This document shows positions 1 through 6,735 of a stretch of DNA of 16,218 nt, one piece after another. Under the pieces are notes generated by a model. The model did no database searches. It worked only from the letters and a program-made list of their open reading frames with translations, and was not told the DNA's origin. Numbering within the stretch: the stretch's first letter is position 1; each line of letters begins with the position of its first letter. This DNA is from a bacterium (GTDB lineage: Bacteria; Pseudomonadota; Alphaproteobacteria; Rhizobiales; Xanthobacteraceae): contig JAQSDT010000710.1 in NCBI GenBank assembly GCA_029946075.1, positions 1 through 16,218 on the forward strand, read 5' to 3'. The position numbers and the translations under genes are program-made.

Positions 1-126
1 GTAGCGCGCCCCATCATGTTCGGCATGGCCGTCATCATCGCCGCCTACCTGCCCCTGTTCGCCTTCCAGCGCATCGAATACAAGCTGTTCTCGCCGATGG
101 CGTATGCGGTCGGTGCGGCGCTGGTC
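1..126 (+). other. In-frame fragment resembling a CzcA/CusA-type RND metal-efflux pump, fused to ccmF
   Basis: The frame reads V-A-R-P-I-M-F-G-M-A-V-I-I, then a Y-L-P-L-F segment, then KLFSPMAYAV. This is the pattern of a late transmembrane region of CzcA/CusA (HME-RND) pumps, typically [V/T]xRP[I/V]xF(G/S)xxIIxxVYLPxxxLxGxExKMFxPMAxxV. It does not match the N-terminus of any CcmF I know. The switch falls about nt 112-140, where both families can read a small-residue G-A-L stretch, so the exact breakpoint is blurred. It could be an assembly chimera near a contig edge, a real recombination product, or an artificial join. The recognition is from memory of the families, not from an alignment. 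Confidence 0.7.
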
Positions 127-1791
127 GGCGCGCTGGTTGCGGCCTTCGGCAACAATCTGCCGCTGTCGCTGCGCGCGCATGTGCTGGCGGTGCAGGGCTG
201 GATCGCCGGCGCGTTCTACCTCTTCATCCTCGTTACCTCGAATCCGTTTCTGCGCATCGCCACGCCGCCGATCGAGGGGCGAGACCTCAATCCGGTGCTG
301 CAGGATATCGGCCTCGCCGTGCATCCGCCGATGCTCTATCTCGGCTATGTCGGCTTCTCGATCTCGTTCTCGTTTGCCGTCGCCGCTCTCATCGAGGGCC
401 GGATCGACGCCGCCTGGGCGCGCTGGGTACGGCCGTGGACGCTGATGGCGTGGATCTTCCTCACGCTCGGCATCGCGATGGGATCGTACTGGGCCTATTA
501 CGAGCTCGGCTGGGGCGGCTGGTGGTTCTGGGATCCGGTCGAGAACGCCTCGCTGATGCCCTGGCTAGCCGGTACCGCGCTGTTGCACTCGGCCGTGGTG
601 ATGGAAAAGCGTAACGCGCTGAAAGTCTGGACCATCCTGCTTTCGATCCTGACGTTCTCGCTGTCGCTGCTCGGCACCTTCCTGGTGCGTTCGGGGGTAC
701 TGACCTCGGTGCATGCCTTCGCCACCGATCCCGCGCGCGGCGTGTTCATCCTCCTGATCCTTTGCCTGTTCATCGGCGGCAGCCTGTCGCTCTACGCCTG
801 GCGCGCCTCGGCGCTGAAGCAGGGCGGGCTGTTCGCGCCGATCTCGCGCGAAGGCGCGCTGGTGCTCAACAATCTCTTCCTCACCTCGGCCTGCGCTACC
901 GTGTTCATCGGCACGCTCTACCCGCTGGCGCTGGAGGTTCTGACCGGCGAGAAGATTTCGGTCGGCGCGCCGTTCTTCAACCTGACCTTCGGTCCGCTGT
1001 TCGTGCCGCTGATGCTCGCGATGCCTTTCGCGCCGCTCCTGGCGTGGAAACGCGGCGACCTGTTGGGGGCGGCGCAGCGGCTGACCGCGGCCGGCATCGC
1101 CGCGCTGATCGCCATCGCGGTGCTGTGGGCCTGGACCTATGGCGGCGCGACACTGGCGCCGCTCGCGATCGGGCTCGCGATGTTCGTCATATCAGGCGCG
1201 CTATGCGATCTCGCCGAACGCATGGCGCTGTTTCGCGTACCTTTCGGCATCGCGATGCGGCGCGCGCGCGGATTGCCGCGTTCGACCTGGGGGACGGCCT
1301 TCGCCCATGCCGGTATCGGCGTCGCTCTGATCGGGATCGTCTGCGAGACCACCTGGAACAGCGAATATATCGGCACCATGAAGCTGAACGACGTCGCCAG
1401 GGTCGCGGGCTATGAACTGAAGCTCGACGGCATCAATCAGCGCCAGGGGCCGAATTTCCGCGAGATGATCGCGCAATTCAGCGTCAGTCTCGACGGCGAA
1501 ACGCTGCGCTCCATGACGCCCTCGAAGCGCAATTTCACGACGCGCGGTTCCTCGACCACCGAGGCCGCACTGCTGACGCGCGGTGCCAGTCAGCTCTATA
1601 TTTCGCTCGGCGAAAGCAATGCCGAAGGCGCAATTGCCGTGCGGATCTATCACAAGCCGCTGGTGCTGCTGATCTGGTGGGGCCCTGTGCTGATGGCGTT
1701 CGGTGGCCTGCTGTCGCTGTCGGACCGCCGCTTGCGCGTCGGCGCGCCGAAGCCTGCGAAAGCGGCCCGCGCGCTGCAGCCGGCGGAATGA
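1..1791 (+). CDS. ccmF: Cytochrome c haem lyase subunit CcmF/CycK, N-terminus replaced by RND-pump sequence (5' partial)
   Basis: CcmF is an inner-membrane protein that, with CcmH, ligates haem delivered by CcmE to apocytochrome c in the periplasm. The frame is open to the window edge; the first ATG is at 16 and residues below count from it. The tryptophan-rich WWD haem-handling motif (WGGWWFWDPVEN) is at 166-177. The four conserved histidines are H103, H191, H233 and H431, matching E. coli H173, H261, H303 and H491 with offsets of 70, 70, 70 and 60. Many hydrophobic segments are present. Clear CcmF homology starts only near residue 38 (GALVAAFGNN), so roughly the first 110 residues of the usual ~660 are missing, including the conserved WGNHEGS-LLW segment. 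In their place is CzcA/CusA-like sequence, described separately. The protein as written is therefore doubtful as a working CcmF. The family call for the main body is very secure. Confidence 0.93.
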   Translation, partial: VARPIMFGMAVIIAAYLPLFAFQRIEYKLFSPMAYAVGAALVGALVAAFGNNLPLSLRAHVLAVQGWIAGAFYLFILVTSNPFLRIATPPIEGRDLNPVLQDIGLAVHPPMLYLGYVGFSISFSFAVAALIEGRIDAAWARWVRPWTLMAWIFLTLGIAMGSYWAYYELGWGGWWFWDPVENASLMPWLAGTALLHSAVVMEKRNALKVWTILLSILTFSLSLLGTFLVRSGVLTSVHAFATDPARGVFILLILCLFIGGSLSLYAWRASALKQGGLFAPISREGALVLNNLFLTSACATVFIGTLYPLALEVLTGEKISVGAPFFNLTFGPLFVPLMLAMPFAPLLAWKRGDLLGAAQRLTAAGIAALIAIAVLWAWTYGGATLAPLAIGLAMFVISGALCDLAERMALFRVPFGIAMRRARGLPRSTWGTAFAHAGIGVALIGIVCETTWNSEYIGTMKLNDVARVAGYELKLDGINQRQGPNFREMIAQFSVSLDGETLRSMTPSKRNFTTRGSSTTEAALLTRGASQLYISLGESNAEGAIAVRIYHKPLVLLIWWGPVLMAFGGLLSLSDRRLRVGAPKPAKAARALQPAE

Positions 1792-1796
1792 TTATT

Positions 1797-1894
1797 CCTC
1801 ATCCTGAGGAGCCGCGACAGCGGCGTCTCGAAGGACGAGGCCCGGATGTCGCCATCCTTCGAGACGCATCCTTCGGATGCTCCTCGGGATGAGG
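1797..1894. repeat. Long imperfect palindromic intergenic repeat (Bradyrhizobium-type) between ccmF and ccmH
   Basis: There are two nested stems. The outer arms 1797-1812 and 1879-1894 pair over 16 bp with one G-T wobble (CCTCATCCTGAGGAGC against GCTCCTCGGGATGAGG). The inner arms 1823-1835 and 1855-1867 pair perfectly over 13 bp (GCGTCTCGAAGGA against TCCTTCGAGACGC), leaving a 19-nt loop. It fills almost all of the ccmF-ccmH spacer. From memory, this 'CTCATCCTGAGGAGC...GTCTCGAAGGA' type is a dispersed palindromic element with many copies in Bradyrhizobium and Rhodopseudomonas genomes. In RNA it would fold into one long hairpin; its right end touches the ccmH ribosome binding site. Confidence 0.85.
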
Positions 1895-1898
1895 GGAG
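1893..1898 (+). promoter_or_regulatory. Shine-Dalgarno of ccmH overlapping the repeat edge
   Basis: GGGGAG lies five bases before the ATG at 1903 and shares its first two bases with the right arm of the palindrome. It decides the start: the earlier in-frame ATG at 1846 lies inside the repeat, has no ribosome binding site, and would put repeat-derived residues in front of a clean signal peptide. Confidence 0.7.
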
Positions 1899-1902
1899 AA
1901 AG

Positions 1903-2397
1903 ATGCGGAAGCTGGTATTCATAGCGATCCTTCTGATGCTGGCCGCTCCGGCCGCCTACGCCGTGCAGCCGGACGAAATCATGACCGATCCCGCCAAGGA
2001 AGCGCGTGCGCGCGACTTGTCGCGCGAACTACGCTGCATGGTCTGCCAGAATCAATCGATCGACGATTCCGACGCCCCGCTGGCGCGTGACCTGCGCCTC
2101 CTGGTGCGCGAGCGGATCGCGACTGGTGACAGCGACAGCCAGGTGATCGATTTCCTGGTGGCGCGCTACGGCGAGTTCGTGCTGCTCAAGCCGCGCTTCA
2201 CGCCGCACACGCTGCTGCTGTGGCTGCTGCCGCCGCTGGCCTTGATCGGAGGCGGGGCGGCGCTGTGGTTCTTCAGCCGGCGCCGCGCGCAATCGTCAGG
2301 TGCCGCCGATCCCTCCTTGCTGCATCTGACGGAAGAGGAAGAGGCCCGGCTGGAACGGCTGATCGCGGCCGAGACCCAACCGGAAAAGCCCGCATAG
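1903..2397 (+). CDS. ccmH: Cytochrome c-type biogenesis protein CcmH/CycL (apocytochrome thiol oxidoreductase)
   Basis: CcmH keeps the CXXCH cysteines of apocytochrome c reduced and works with CcmF in haem ligation on the periplasmic face. The 164-residue protein starts with a signal peptide or anchor (MRKLVFIAILLMLAAPAAYA, residues 1-20). It carries the family signature LRCMVCQNQSI with redox cysteines C45 and C48. A transmembrane helix at about 106-127 (LLLWLLPPLALIGGGAALWFF) is followed by an RRR stop-transfer and an acidic cytoplasmic tail. Length and architecture match the short alphaproteobacterial CycL form, which lacks the fused TPR domain of E. coli CcmH. It lies 111 nt after ccmF and is probably co-transcribed, being the last gene of the cyc operon. 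It converges on the SnoaL-like gene with only 8 nt between stop codons. Confidence 0.96.
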   Translation: MRKLVFIAILLMLAAPAAYAVQPDEIMTDPAKEARARDLSRELRCMVCQNQSIDDSDAPLARDLRLLVRERIATGDSDSQVIDFLVARYGEFVLLKPRFTPHTLLLWLLPPLALIGGGAALWFFSRRRAQSSGAADPSLLHLTEEEEARLERLIAAETQPEKPA

Positions 2398-2405
2398 TCA
2401 TTCCA

Positions 2406-2921
2406 TCACTTCGGCAAAGCCGGCGGCGGCTTCGTGGCGATCTGCTGCATCAGTGCCGCGATATTCTGGACGTGCCACATTTCGACGACCTTGCCGTTGG
2501 CAATACGGTCCATCGCGATTCCCGACCATTCCACCTGCTTTCCCGTTGCCGGGATGCCGTTGAATGCGCCGCTGTGCGTGCCGTGAAAGGTGACGCGGGT
2601 CACGACCTTGTCGCCTTCGGCGATCTGGTCCCGCACGATCAGATGATGGTCGGGGAAAGCGCTACGGATCGCCTGCATTCGTGCCGGATACTGCTCGCGG
2701 AAATTCCGGGTCTCGTTGAACACGACATCGTCGGCGAAGAAGGTGTCGAACCCGCTCATGTTTGACTTGTTCACGATTGCATCGAGGTAGTCGCGAACGA
2801 TCGCCTTGTTTTGCTCGAACTTCATCATGGTTTCGTCTGCCCTGGTTTGAGATGCGGGAAACAGCAGCGATCCGGCCAGGCAGGCGGCCGCGGCGACAGT
2901 CCAAATGATCTTGCGTCTCAT
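2406..2921 (-). CDS. Secreted SnoaL-like / NTF2-fold protein
   Basis: A 171-residue protein with an N-terminal signal peptide (positive MRRK, hydrophobic core to about residue 23, likely cleavage after QTRA at 28). The rest follows the SnoaL-like 'ester cyclase' pattern of the NTF2 fold: N-K-A-I-V-R-D-Y-L-D-A near the start, then AFPDHHL, the GTHSGAFNGIPATGK loop, and NGKVVEMWHVQNI near the end. Members of this fold bind small hydrophobic ligands and a few are cyclases or hydrolases; the substrate cannot be read here. Its ATG overlaps the TGA of the DUF2867 gene by four bases (ATGA), so the two are translationally coupled. An internal Met pair at 32-33 could give a cytoplasmic form, but the signal peptide is convincing. 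Export is unusual for this family. Confidence 0.88.
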   Translation of the reverse strand: MRRKIIWTVAAAACLAGSLLFPASQTRADETMMKFEQNKAIVRDYLDAIVNKSNMSGFDTFFADDVVFNETRNFREQYPARMQAIRSAFPDHHLIVRDQIAEGDKVVTRVTFHGTHSGAFNGIPATGKQVEWSGIAMDRIANGKVVEMWHVQNIAALMQQIATKPPPALPK

Positions 2922-3439
2922 AGCCGGTCCCCCGCGACGGCGTTGGCGAGCAGTCGCTGCAGGCCGCGCCGATGGAAGGGCACGATGGTTCGCAGGTAAT
3001 ATCTTCCGAACCGGTTTCGAACCGTGCAGACGGTCGTGACCACCACGCTGGCAGCGCCGCCATCGAACACTTTCAGGACCGACAGTCTGAAATCCATATG
3101 CTTGTTGTCGCGTCCCGCGACGAGTTCGTTTTCGCCGAGAAAGTAGATCGGCCAGACCCCGATCTTGTCGCCGACGGCGTAGTGCTCCCTGATTTCGACA
3201 TGCAGGACCTCGGAGGCACTCGGCGCTTCAAGTCCGATCAGGGAGGCGAAGCTGTTGCGAACGATGAGGATGAGTTTCGCAGGGAAGGGCAGGTGGGCAA
3301 AAATCCGGAAGAAAATATCGACGATACCGAGATCACGGTGGCTCAGCCTCACGCGGTAGGAATCGTGGTAGTCCGAATTTTCGACCAGCGCCCGGTCCAG
3401 CACGCTGCCGGTCGGGACGTCGCATTCGGTTACATCCAT
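2918..3439 (-). CDS. DUF2867 family protein
   Basis: A 173-residue protein of unknown function, recognised as DUF2867 by its layout: an N-terminal DSYRVRL strand, a hydrophobic helix region (residues ~40-70), a GDKIGVWPIYF segment, the GRDNKHMDFRLSVL core, a TTVCTVRNRFGRYYL strand and a terminal IVPFHRRGLQRLLANA helix. No signal peptide. A GGGAG ribosome binding site sits about seven bases before the ATG. It is the middle gene of the minus-strand set, 34 nt after the GbsR-like regulator and overlapping the SnoaL-like gene by 4 nt. Adjacency suggests control by that regulator and possibly a shared lipid or small-molecule ligand; that is inference only. Confidence 0.85.
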   Translation of the reverse strand: MDVTECDVPTGSVLDRALVENSDYHDSYRVRLSHRDLGIVDIFFRIFAHLPFPAKLILIVRNSFASLIGLEAPSASEVLHVEIREHYAVGDKIGVWPIYFLGENELVAGRDNKHMDFRLSVLKVFDGGAASVVVTTVCTVRNRFGRYYLRTIVPFHRRGLQRLLANAVAGDRL

Positions 3440-3473
3440 GCCAGGCTCCCAACGCGAACTGCCGTGACGTGCT

Positions 3474-3998
3474 TCAGGCCGCCTTGCGCAACAATTTCTG
3501 TACCTTGCCGCCCATGCGCAACAGCGACATTAGGAACGGTATCGGCAAGCCCTTCATTTCGTCGTGCCATCGGTTCAGCACTTCCAGGAACTCAAGGGTG
3601 GTCTTGATTTTGCGCTGCGCGAAGGCGTCCGCCCTGGGATCGACCTCGCTGGCGCATTCCCGCAGCAACGCCAGCGTCGGGTCGAACTCGCGGCGCTTGC
3701 GTTCCTCGACGATGACCCGGAACAGTTCGGTGATGTCCTGCAGCGACATGAAGTGATCGCGGCGATCCCCGATCACATGGACCACCTTGACGAGGCCCCA
3801 GCCTTGCAACTCCTTCAGGCTGGTGCTGACATTGGATCGTGCCACCGAAAGGGTATCGACGATTTCCTCGGCGTGGAGCGCGCGTTCCGACAGATAGAGC
3901 AGCGCGTGGATCTGCGCGACGGTGCGGCTGACGCCCCAGCGCGTGCCCATTTCGCCCCAATGCAGGATGAATTTTTCAGCGACCGGAGAGAGGTTCAT
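3474..3998 (-). CDS. GbsR/MarR-family winged-helix transcriptional regulator
   Basis: The chosen start (ATG at 3998-3996) gives 174 residues beginning MNLSPVAEKFILHWGEMGTR, the usual N-terminus of this GbsR-like subgroup. A winged helix-turn-helix spans about 25-85: TVAQIHALLYLS, then HAEEIVDTLSVARSNVSTSLKEL as the HTH, then the GDRRDHF wing. A helical C-terminal part probably mediates dimerisation. A longer reading upstream to 4145 would cross the AT-rich operator region and has no family support. It heads a minus-strand set with DUF2867 and SnoaL-like genes and is divergent from the DUF1993 gene. The inverted repeat just upstream (4014-4037) suggests autoregulation. The effector is unknown. 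Confidence 0.9.
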   Translation of the reverse strand: MNLSPVAEKFILHWGEMGTRWGVSRTVAQIHALLYLSERALHAEEIVDTLSVARSNVSTSLKELQGWGLVKVVHVIGDRRDHFMSLQDITELFRVIVEERKRREFDPTLALLRECASEVDPRADAFAQRKIKTTLEFLEVLNRWHDEMKGLPIPFLMSLLRMGGKVQKLLRKAA

Positions 3999-3999
3999 T

Positions 4000-4037
4000 T
4001 TCTGATCTTCTGAATATTTCTGTAATTTCAGAAATAT
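4000..4037. promoter_or_regulatory. Probable operator array in front of the GbsR-like gene
   Basis: The sequence contains a perfect 9-bp inverted repeat, ATATTTCTG (4014-4022), 6-nt spacer TAATTT, CAGAAATAT (4029-4037). Two further TTCTG half-sites lie on the same strand at 4000-4004 and 4008-4012, in addition to the one inside the palindrome (4018-4022). This AT-rich patch stands out from the GC-rich surroundings, and the palindrome ends only 16 nt from the regulator's start codon. A dimeric MarR/GbsR protein binding here would block its own transcription. Autoregulation is inferred from position and symmetry. Confidence 0.65.
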
Positions 4038-4058
4038 CATAAATTTATGCCGGGTCAA
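4025..4058 (-). promoter_or_regulatory. Possible promoter of the GbsR-like operon
   Basis: On the minus strand, TTGACC (4058-4053) followed after 16 nt by a weak -10-like TATTTC overlaps the 4014-4037 palindrome. The -35 is good and the -10 is poor, so this is tentative; overlap with the palindrome would fit repression. Confidence 0.35.
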
Positions 4059-4212
4059 GTAGTGCCTCGGCGAAGGGGCGGGCGGGAAGTCAGGCGCGAC
4101 GGTTGCGGCAGGCAGGGTCCGGTCAACGTCGCCGCCTCGTTGCAAGCGGACCGGTTTCCGCTATGAACTGGGGCGGCAAAACAACAAGCAATGCGCCCAG
4201 GGGAGACCGGAC

Positions 4213-4737
4213 ATGGCATTTTCACTCTACGACGCCAGCGTGGCGAACTATCTGCAGACGCTCGGCGCCGTCGGCGGCTTCCTCGAGCGCGGCCTGACCC
4301 ATTTCCGCGAGAAGGGAATCGATCCGGAAACCATCGTCGAGACGCGGCTTGCGCCCGACATGCTGCCGCTGCGTTTCCAGATCATTTCCGTCGCCCAGCA
4401 CTCTCTTGGTGCGATCGAGGCCTGCAAGAGTGGGGAATTCCGGCCGCCATCGTTCAAGGCGCCGTACGATTATGCAGGCTTGCAGGGCCTCGTCACGCAG
4501 ACCAGCGAGGCGCTGTCGGCCTGGACGCCGGATGCGGTCAACGCACTGGAGGGCCGCGATGTCGTCTTCCATCTCGGTGAGCACAAGCTGCCCTTCACGG
4601 CCGAAGGCTTTCTGATGTCGTTCTCGCTGCCCAATTTCTATTTCCACGCCACCACCGCCTACGACATCCTGCGCACCAACGGCGTCCCGCTCGGCAAGCG
4701 TGACTTCATGGGCCGGATGAAGATGAAGAAGGGCTAG
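4213..4737 (+). CDS. DUF1993 family protein (DinB-like helical bundle)
   Basis: A 174-residue soluble protein matching DUF1993: N-terminal MAFSLYDASVANYLQTLGAVGGFL helix, then RLAPDMLPLRFQI, VAQHSLGAIEAC, a DYAGLQ segment, and the C-terminal SLPNFYFHATTAYDILRTNGVPLGKRDFMG. Known members are predicted four-helix bundles related to DinB/YfiT with no settled function. Histidines in QHS and FHATTAYDIL may be metal ligands by analogy with DinB proteins, but this is unproven. A strong AGGGGAG ribosome binding site lies about eight bases before the ATG. It is divergent from the GbsR-like gene across a 214-nt spacer with the operator near the far end, and is followed by two hairpins, one a clear terminator. 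Confidence 0.9.
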   Translation: MAFSLYDASVANYLQTLGAVGGFLERGLTHFREKGIDPETIVETRLAPDMLPLRFQIISVAQHSLGAIEACKSGEFRPPSFKAPYDYAGLQGLVTQTSEALSAWTPDAVNALEGRDVVFHLGEHKLPFTAEGFLMSFSLPNFYFHATTAYDILRTNGVPLGKRDFMGRMKMKKG

Positions 4738-4744
4738 CGGCGCA

Positions 4745-4765
4745 CCGGGAACGGGCGGTTCCCGG
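4745..4765 (+). other. Stable small hairpin just downstream of the DUF1993 gene
   Basis: CCGGGAAC (4745-4752), loop GGGCG, GTTCCCGG (4758-4765): perfect 8-bp stem seven nt after the stop codon. No T-tract follows, so it is more likely a 3'-end stabilising hairpin than a terminator. Confidence 0.5.
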
Positions 4766-4789
4766 ACGTTCCCCGAGAGCGCGATTTTT

Positions 4790-4831
4790 CGGCCGGTTTG
4801 GGGCTTTTGGGCCCCTAAACCGGCCGTTTTT
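4790..4831 (+). terminator. Rho-independent terminator after the DUF1993 gene
   Basis: CGGCCGGTTTGGGGC (4790-4804) pairs with GCCCCTAAACCGGCCG (4811-4826) as 15 bp with a single bulged T and a 6-nt loop, followed by TTTTT (4827-4831). TTTTT also precedes the left arm (4785-4789), so it has some bidirectional character. It separates the DUF1993 gene from degP. The rest of the 268-nt spacer to degP shows no confident promoter. Confidence 0.9.
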
Positions 4832-5005
4832 ACGTCGGGCTAACCCCTTGATCGGCTGCGCTAACCTGCCGCATCCATAACGCCCTGCATTACAAAAGTT
4901 TAATTCCCTAGCCAGCGCGCGGTAAGGCGCGAAACCCCATCTTCAGCCCTGTCAGGTGCGCAGCCCCCCGCACCGTCGAATTCTGGCCCTGGAGATTTTA
5001 GCAAC

Positions 5006-6607
5006 ATGACCGAACGTCCCGTCGATCTTTCCTCGCTTCCGTCCTACACCGCGCCGCGCCGCTCCCTGTTCTCGGCGCGCAAATTCGCGCTGATGGCGTC
5101 CGTCGTCGCCGGTCTCGGCGCGGCCATCTATGGCTTCGGCCCGCAGCAGGGCTCCCCCGACATTTTCACCAGCGCCGCGCACGCGCAGGTCAACACCGAG
5201 GTTCGCAAGGTCGAGCGTCCGATCGGTTTTGCCGATATCGTCGAGCGCGTGAAGCCGTCGGTGATCTCGGTCAAGGTCAACATCGCCGAGAAGGTGTCCA
5301 AGGGTAGCGACGACAGCGCCAACAAGGACGAGGACTCGCCGTTCCAGCCGGGTTCGCCGATGGAGCGTTTCTTCCGCCGCTTCGGCGGTCCGGATGGTCT
5401 GCCGCCCGGCCTGCGCGGTGGTCCGCGCGGCGGCCGTGGCCCGACCATGGGCCAGGGCTCCGGCTTCTTCATCTCGGCTGACGGTTTTGCCGTGACCAAC
5501 AACCATGTGGTCGACGGCGCCGACAAGGTCGAGGTCACCATGGACGACGGCAAGACCTACACCGCCAAGGTGATCGGCGCCGATCCGCGCACCGATCTGG
5601 CGTTGATCAAGGTCGAGGGTCGCAAGGATTTCCCGTTCGCCAAACTGTCGGACTCCAAGCCGCGCATCGGCGACTGGGTGCTGGCGGTCGGCAATCCCTT
5701 CGGCCTCGGCGGCACCGTGACCGCCGGCATCGTCTCGGCCTCCGGCCGCGACATCGGCAACGGTCCGTATGACGACTTCATCCAGATCGACGCGCCGGTG
5801 AACAAGGGTAACTCCGGCGGTCCGGCGTTCGATACGTCGGGCGAAGTGATGGGCGTCAACACCGCGATCTATTCGCCGTCCGGCGGCAGCGTCGGTATTG
5901 CGTTCTCGATCCCGGCGTCCACGGTGAAGAGCGTGATTGCCCAGCTCAAGGACAAGGGTTCGGTCAGCCGCGGCTGGATCGGTGTCCAGATCCAGCCGGT
6001 GACCTCCGACATCGCCGACAGCCTCGGCATGAAGAAGGCGGAAGGCGCGCTGGTGGCGGAACCGCAGGCCAACGGCCCGGCGGCCAAGGCCGGCATCCAG
6101 TCGGGTGACGTCATCACCGCCGTCAACGGCGAGCCGGTGAAGGATGCCCGCGAGCTCGCACGCACCATCGGTGGCCTCGCCCCCGGCAATGCCGTGAAGC
6201 TCAACGTGCTGCACAAGGGCCAGGACAAGGTCATCAACCTCACGCTCGGCCAGTTGCCGAACACGATCGAGGCCAAGGCCGACACCGGCAAGGACGACAA
6301 GGGCAGCGCCAGCAAGGGAACCGATGTGCCGAAACTCGGCCTGACGGTGGCCCCGGCCAACACGGTCGCCGGCGCCGGCAAGGAAGGCGTCGTCGTGACC
6401 GAAGTCGACCCGAAGAGCGCAGCAGCCGAACGCGGCTTCAAGGAAGGCGATGTCATCCTGGAAGTCGGCGGCAAGAGCGTCGCGACGGCCGGTGAAGTCC
6501 GCGAGGCGCTGGATTCGGCGCGCAGCGACAACAAGAACAGCGTGCTGATGCGCGTGAAGAGCGGCGCTTCGTCGCGGTTCGTGGCAGTGCCGCTGGCCAA
6601 GGGTTAA
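5006..6607 (+). CDS. degP: DegP/HtrA-family periplasmic serine endoprotease (Do family)
   Basis: An envelope quality-control protease and chaperone that degrades misfolded periplasmic proteins. Of its 533 residues, about 27-43 form the hydrophobic signal or anchor helix after a long N-terminal tail, and AAHA-Q near 57-61 is a plausible signal peptidase site. The trypsin-like domain has the full catalytic triad: H167 (NNHVVDG), D197 (TDLALIKV) and S270 (GNSGGPAF). A glycine/arginine/proline-rich insert (~126-150) occupies the regulatory LA-loop position. Two PDZ domains follow: PDZ1 ~320-410 (GWIGVQIQPV) and PDZ2 ~440-530 (KLGLTVAPAN). GGAG lies 11 nt before the ATG. It is isolated by terminators on both sides and followed by a two-component system that may respond to envelope stress, as is common in Rhizobiales. 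Confidence 0.96.
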   Translation: MTERPVDLSSLPSYTAPRRSLFSARKFALMASVVAGLGAAIYGFGPQQGSPDIFTSAAHAQVNTEVRKVERPIGFADIVERVKPSVISVKVNIAEKVSKGSDDSANKDEDSPFQPGSPMERFFRRFGGPDGLPPGLRGGPRGGRGPTMGQGSGFFISADGFAVTNNHVVDGADKVEVTMDDGKTYTAKVIGADPRTDLALIKVEGRKDFPFAKLSDSKPRIGDWVLAVGNPFGLGGTVTAGIVSASGRDIGNGPYDDFIQIDAPVNKGNSGGPAFDTSGEVMGVNTAIYSPSGGSVGIAFSIPASTVKSVIAQLKDKGSVSRGWIGVQIQPVTSDIADSLGMKKAEGALVAEPQANGPAAKAGIQSGDVITAVNGEPVKDARELARTIGGLAPGNAVKLNVLHKGQDKVINLTLGQLPNTIEAKADTGKDDKGSASKGTDVPKLGLTVAPANTVAGAGKEGVVVTEVDPKSAAAERGFKEGDVILEVGGKSVATAGEVREALDSARSDNKNSVLMRVKSGASSRFVAVPLAKG

Positions 6608-6662
6608 GTAAGAGATGGAAGGTTTCGTTGGCATCAGTCGCCCCCGCCGACGGCTCCTTCCG

Positions 6663-6730
6663 GGGAGCGGGCCTAGCGCTCGCTCCCTCTGGCTGCCTTT
6701 CGATGGAATACGCCCCCCTCCGTCGAAAGG
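6663..6730 (+). other. Two hairpins in the degP 3' region
   Basis: The first stem is GGGAGCG (6663-6669) with CGCTCCC (6681-6687). The second is CCTTTCGATGGA (6696-6707) with TCCGTCGAAAGG (6719-6730), 12 bp with one G-T pair. Both precede the clear terminator at 6736-6773, giving three consecutive hairpins after degP. I see no gene in this spacer (6608-6871). Confidence 0.6.
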
Positions 6731-6735
6731 GCTAA

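Noticed and set aside
1846..1902. Upstream in-frame extension of ccmH starting at ATG 1846
   Set aside because: The ATG lies inside the palindromic repeat, has no ribosome binding site, and would put repeat-derived residues before an excellent signal peptide; ATG 1903 with GGGGAG is better.
3999..4145. N-terminal extension of the GbsR-like regulator to 4145
   Set aside because: It would translate through the AT-rich operator/promoter region, has no family support, and the family N-terminus begins at Met 3998.
4748..4770. EcfG-like promoter GGAAC...CGTT upstream of degP
   Set aside because: The spacer is 14 nt rather than the expected 16-18, and the sequence is accounted for by the perfect 8-bp hairpin at 4745-4765.
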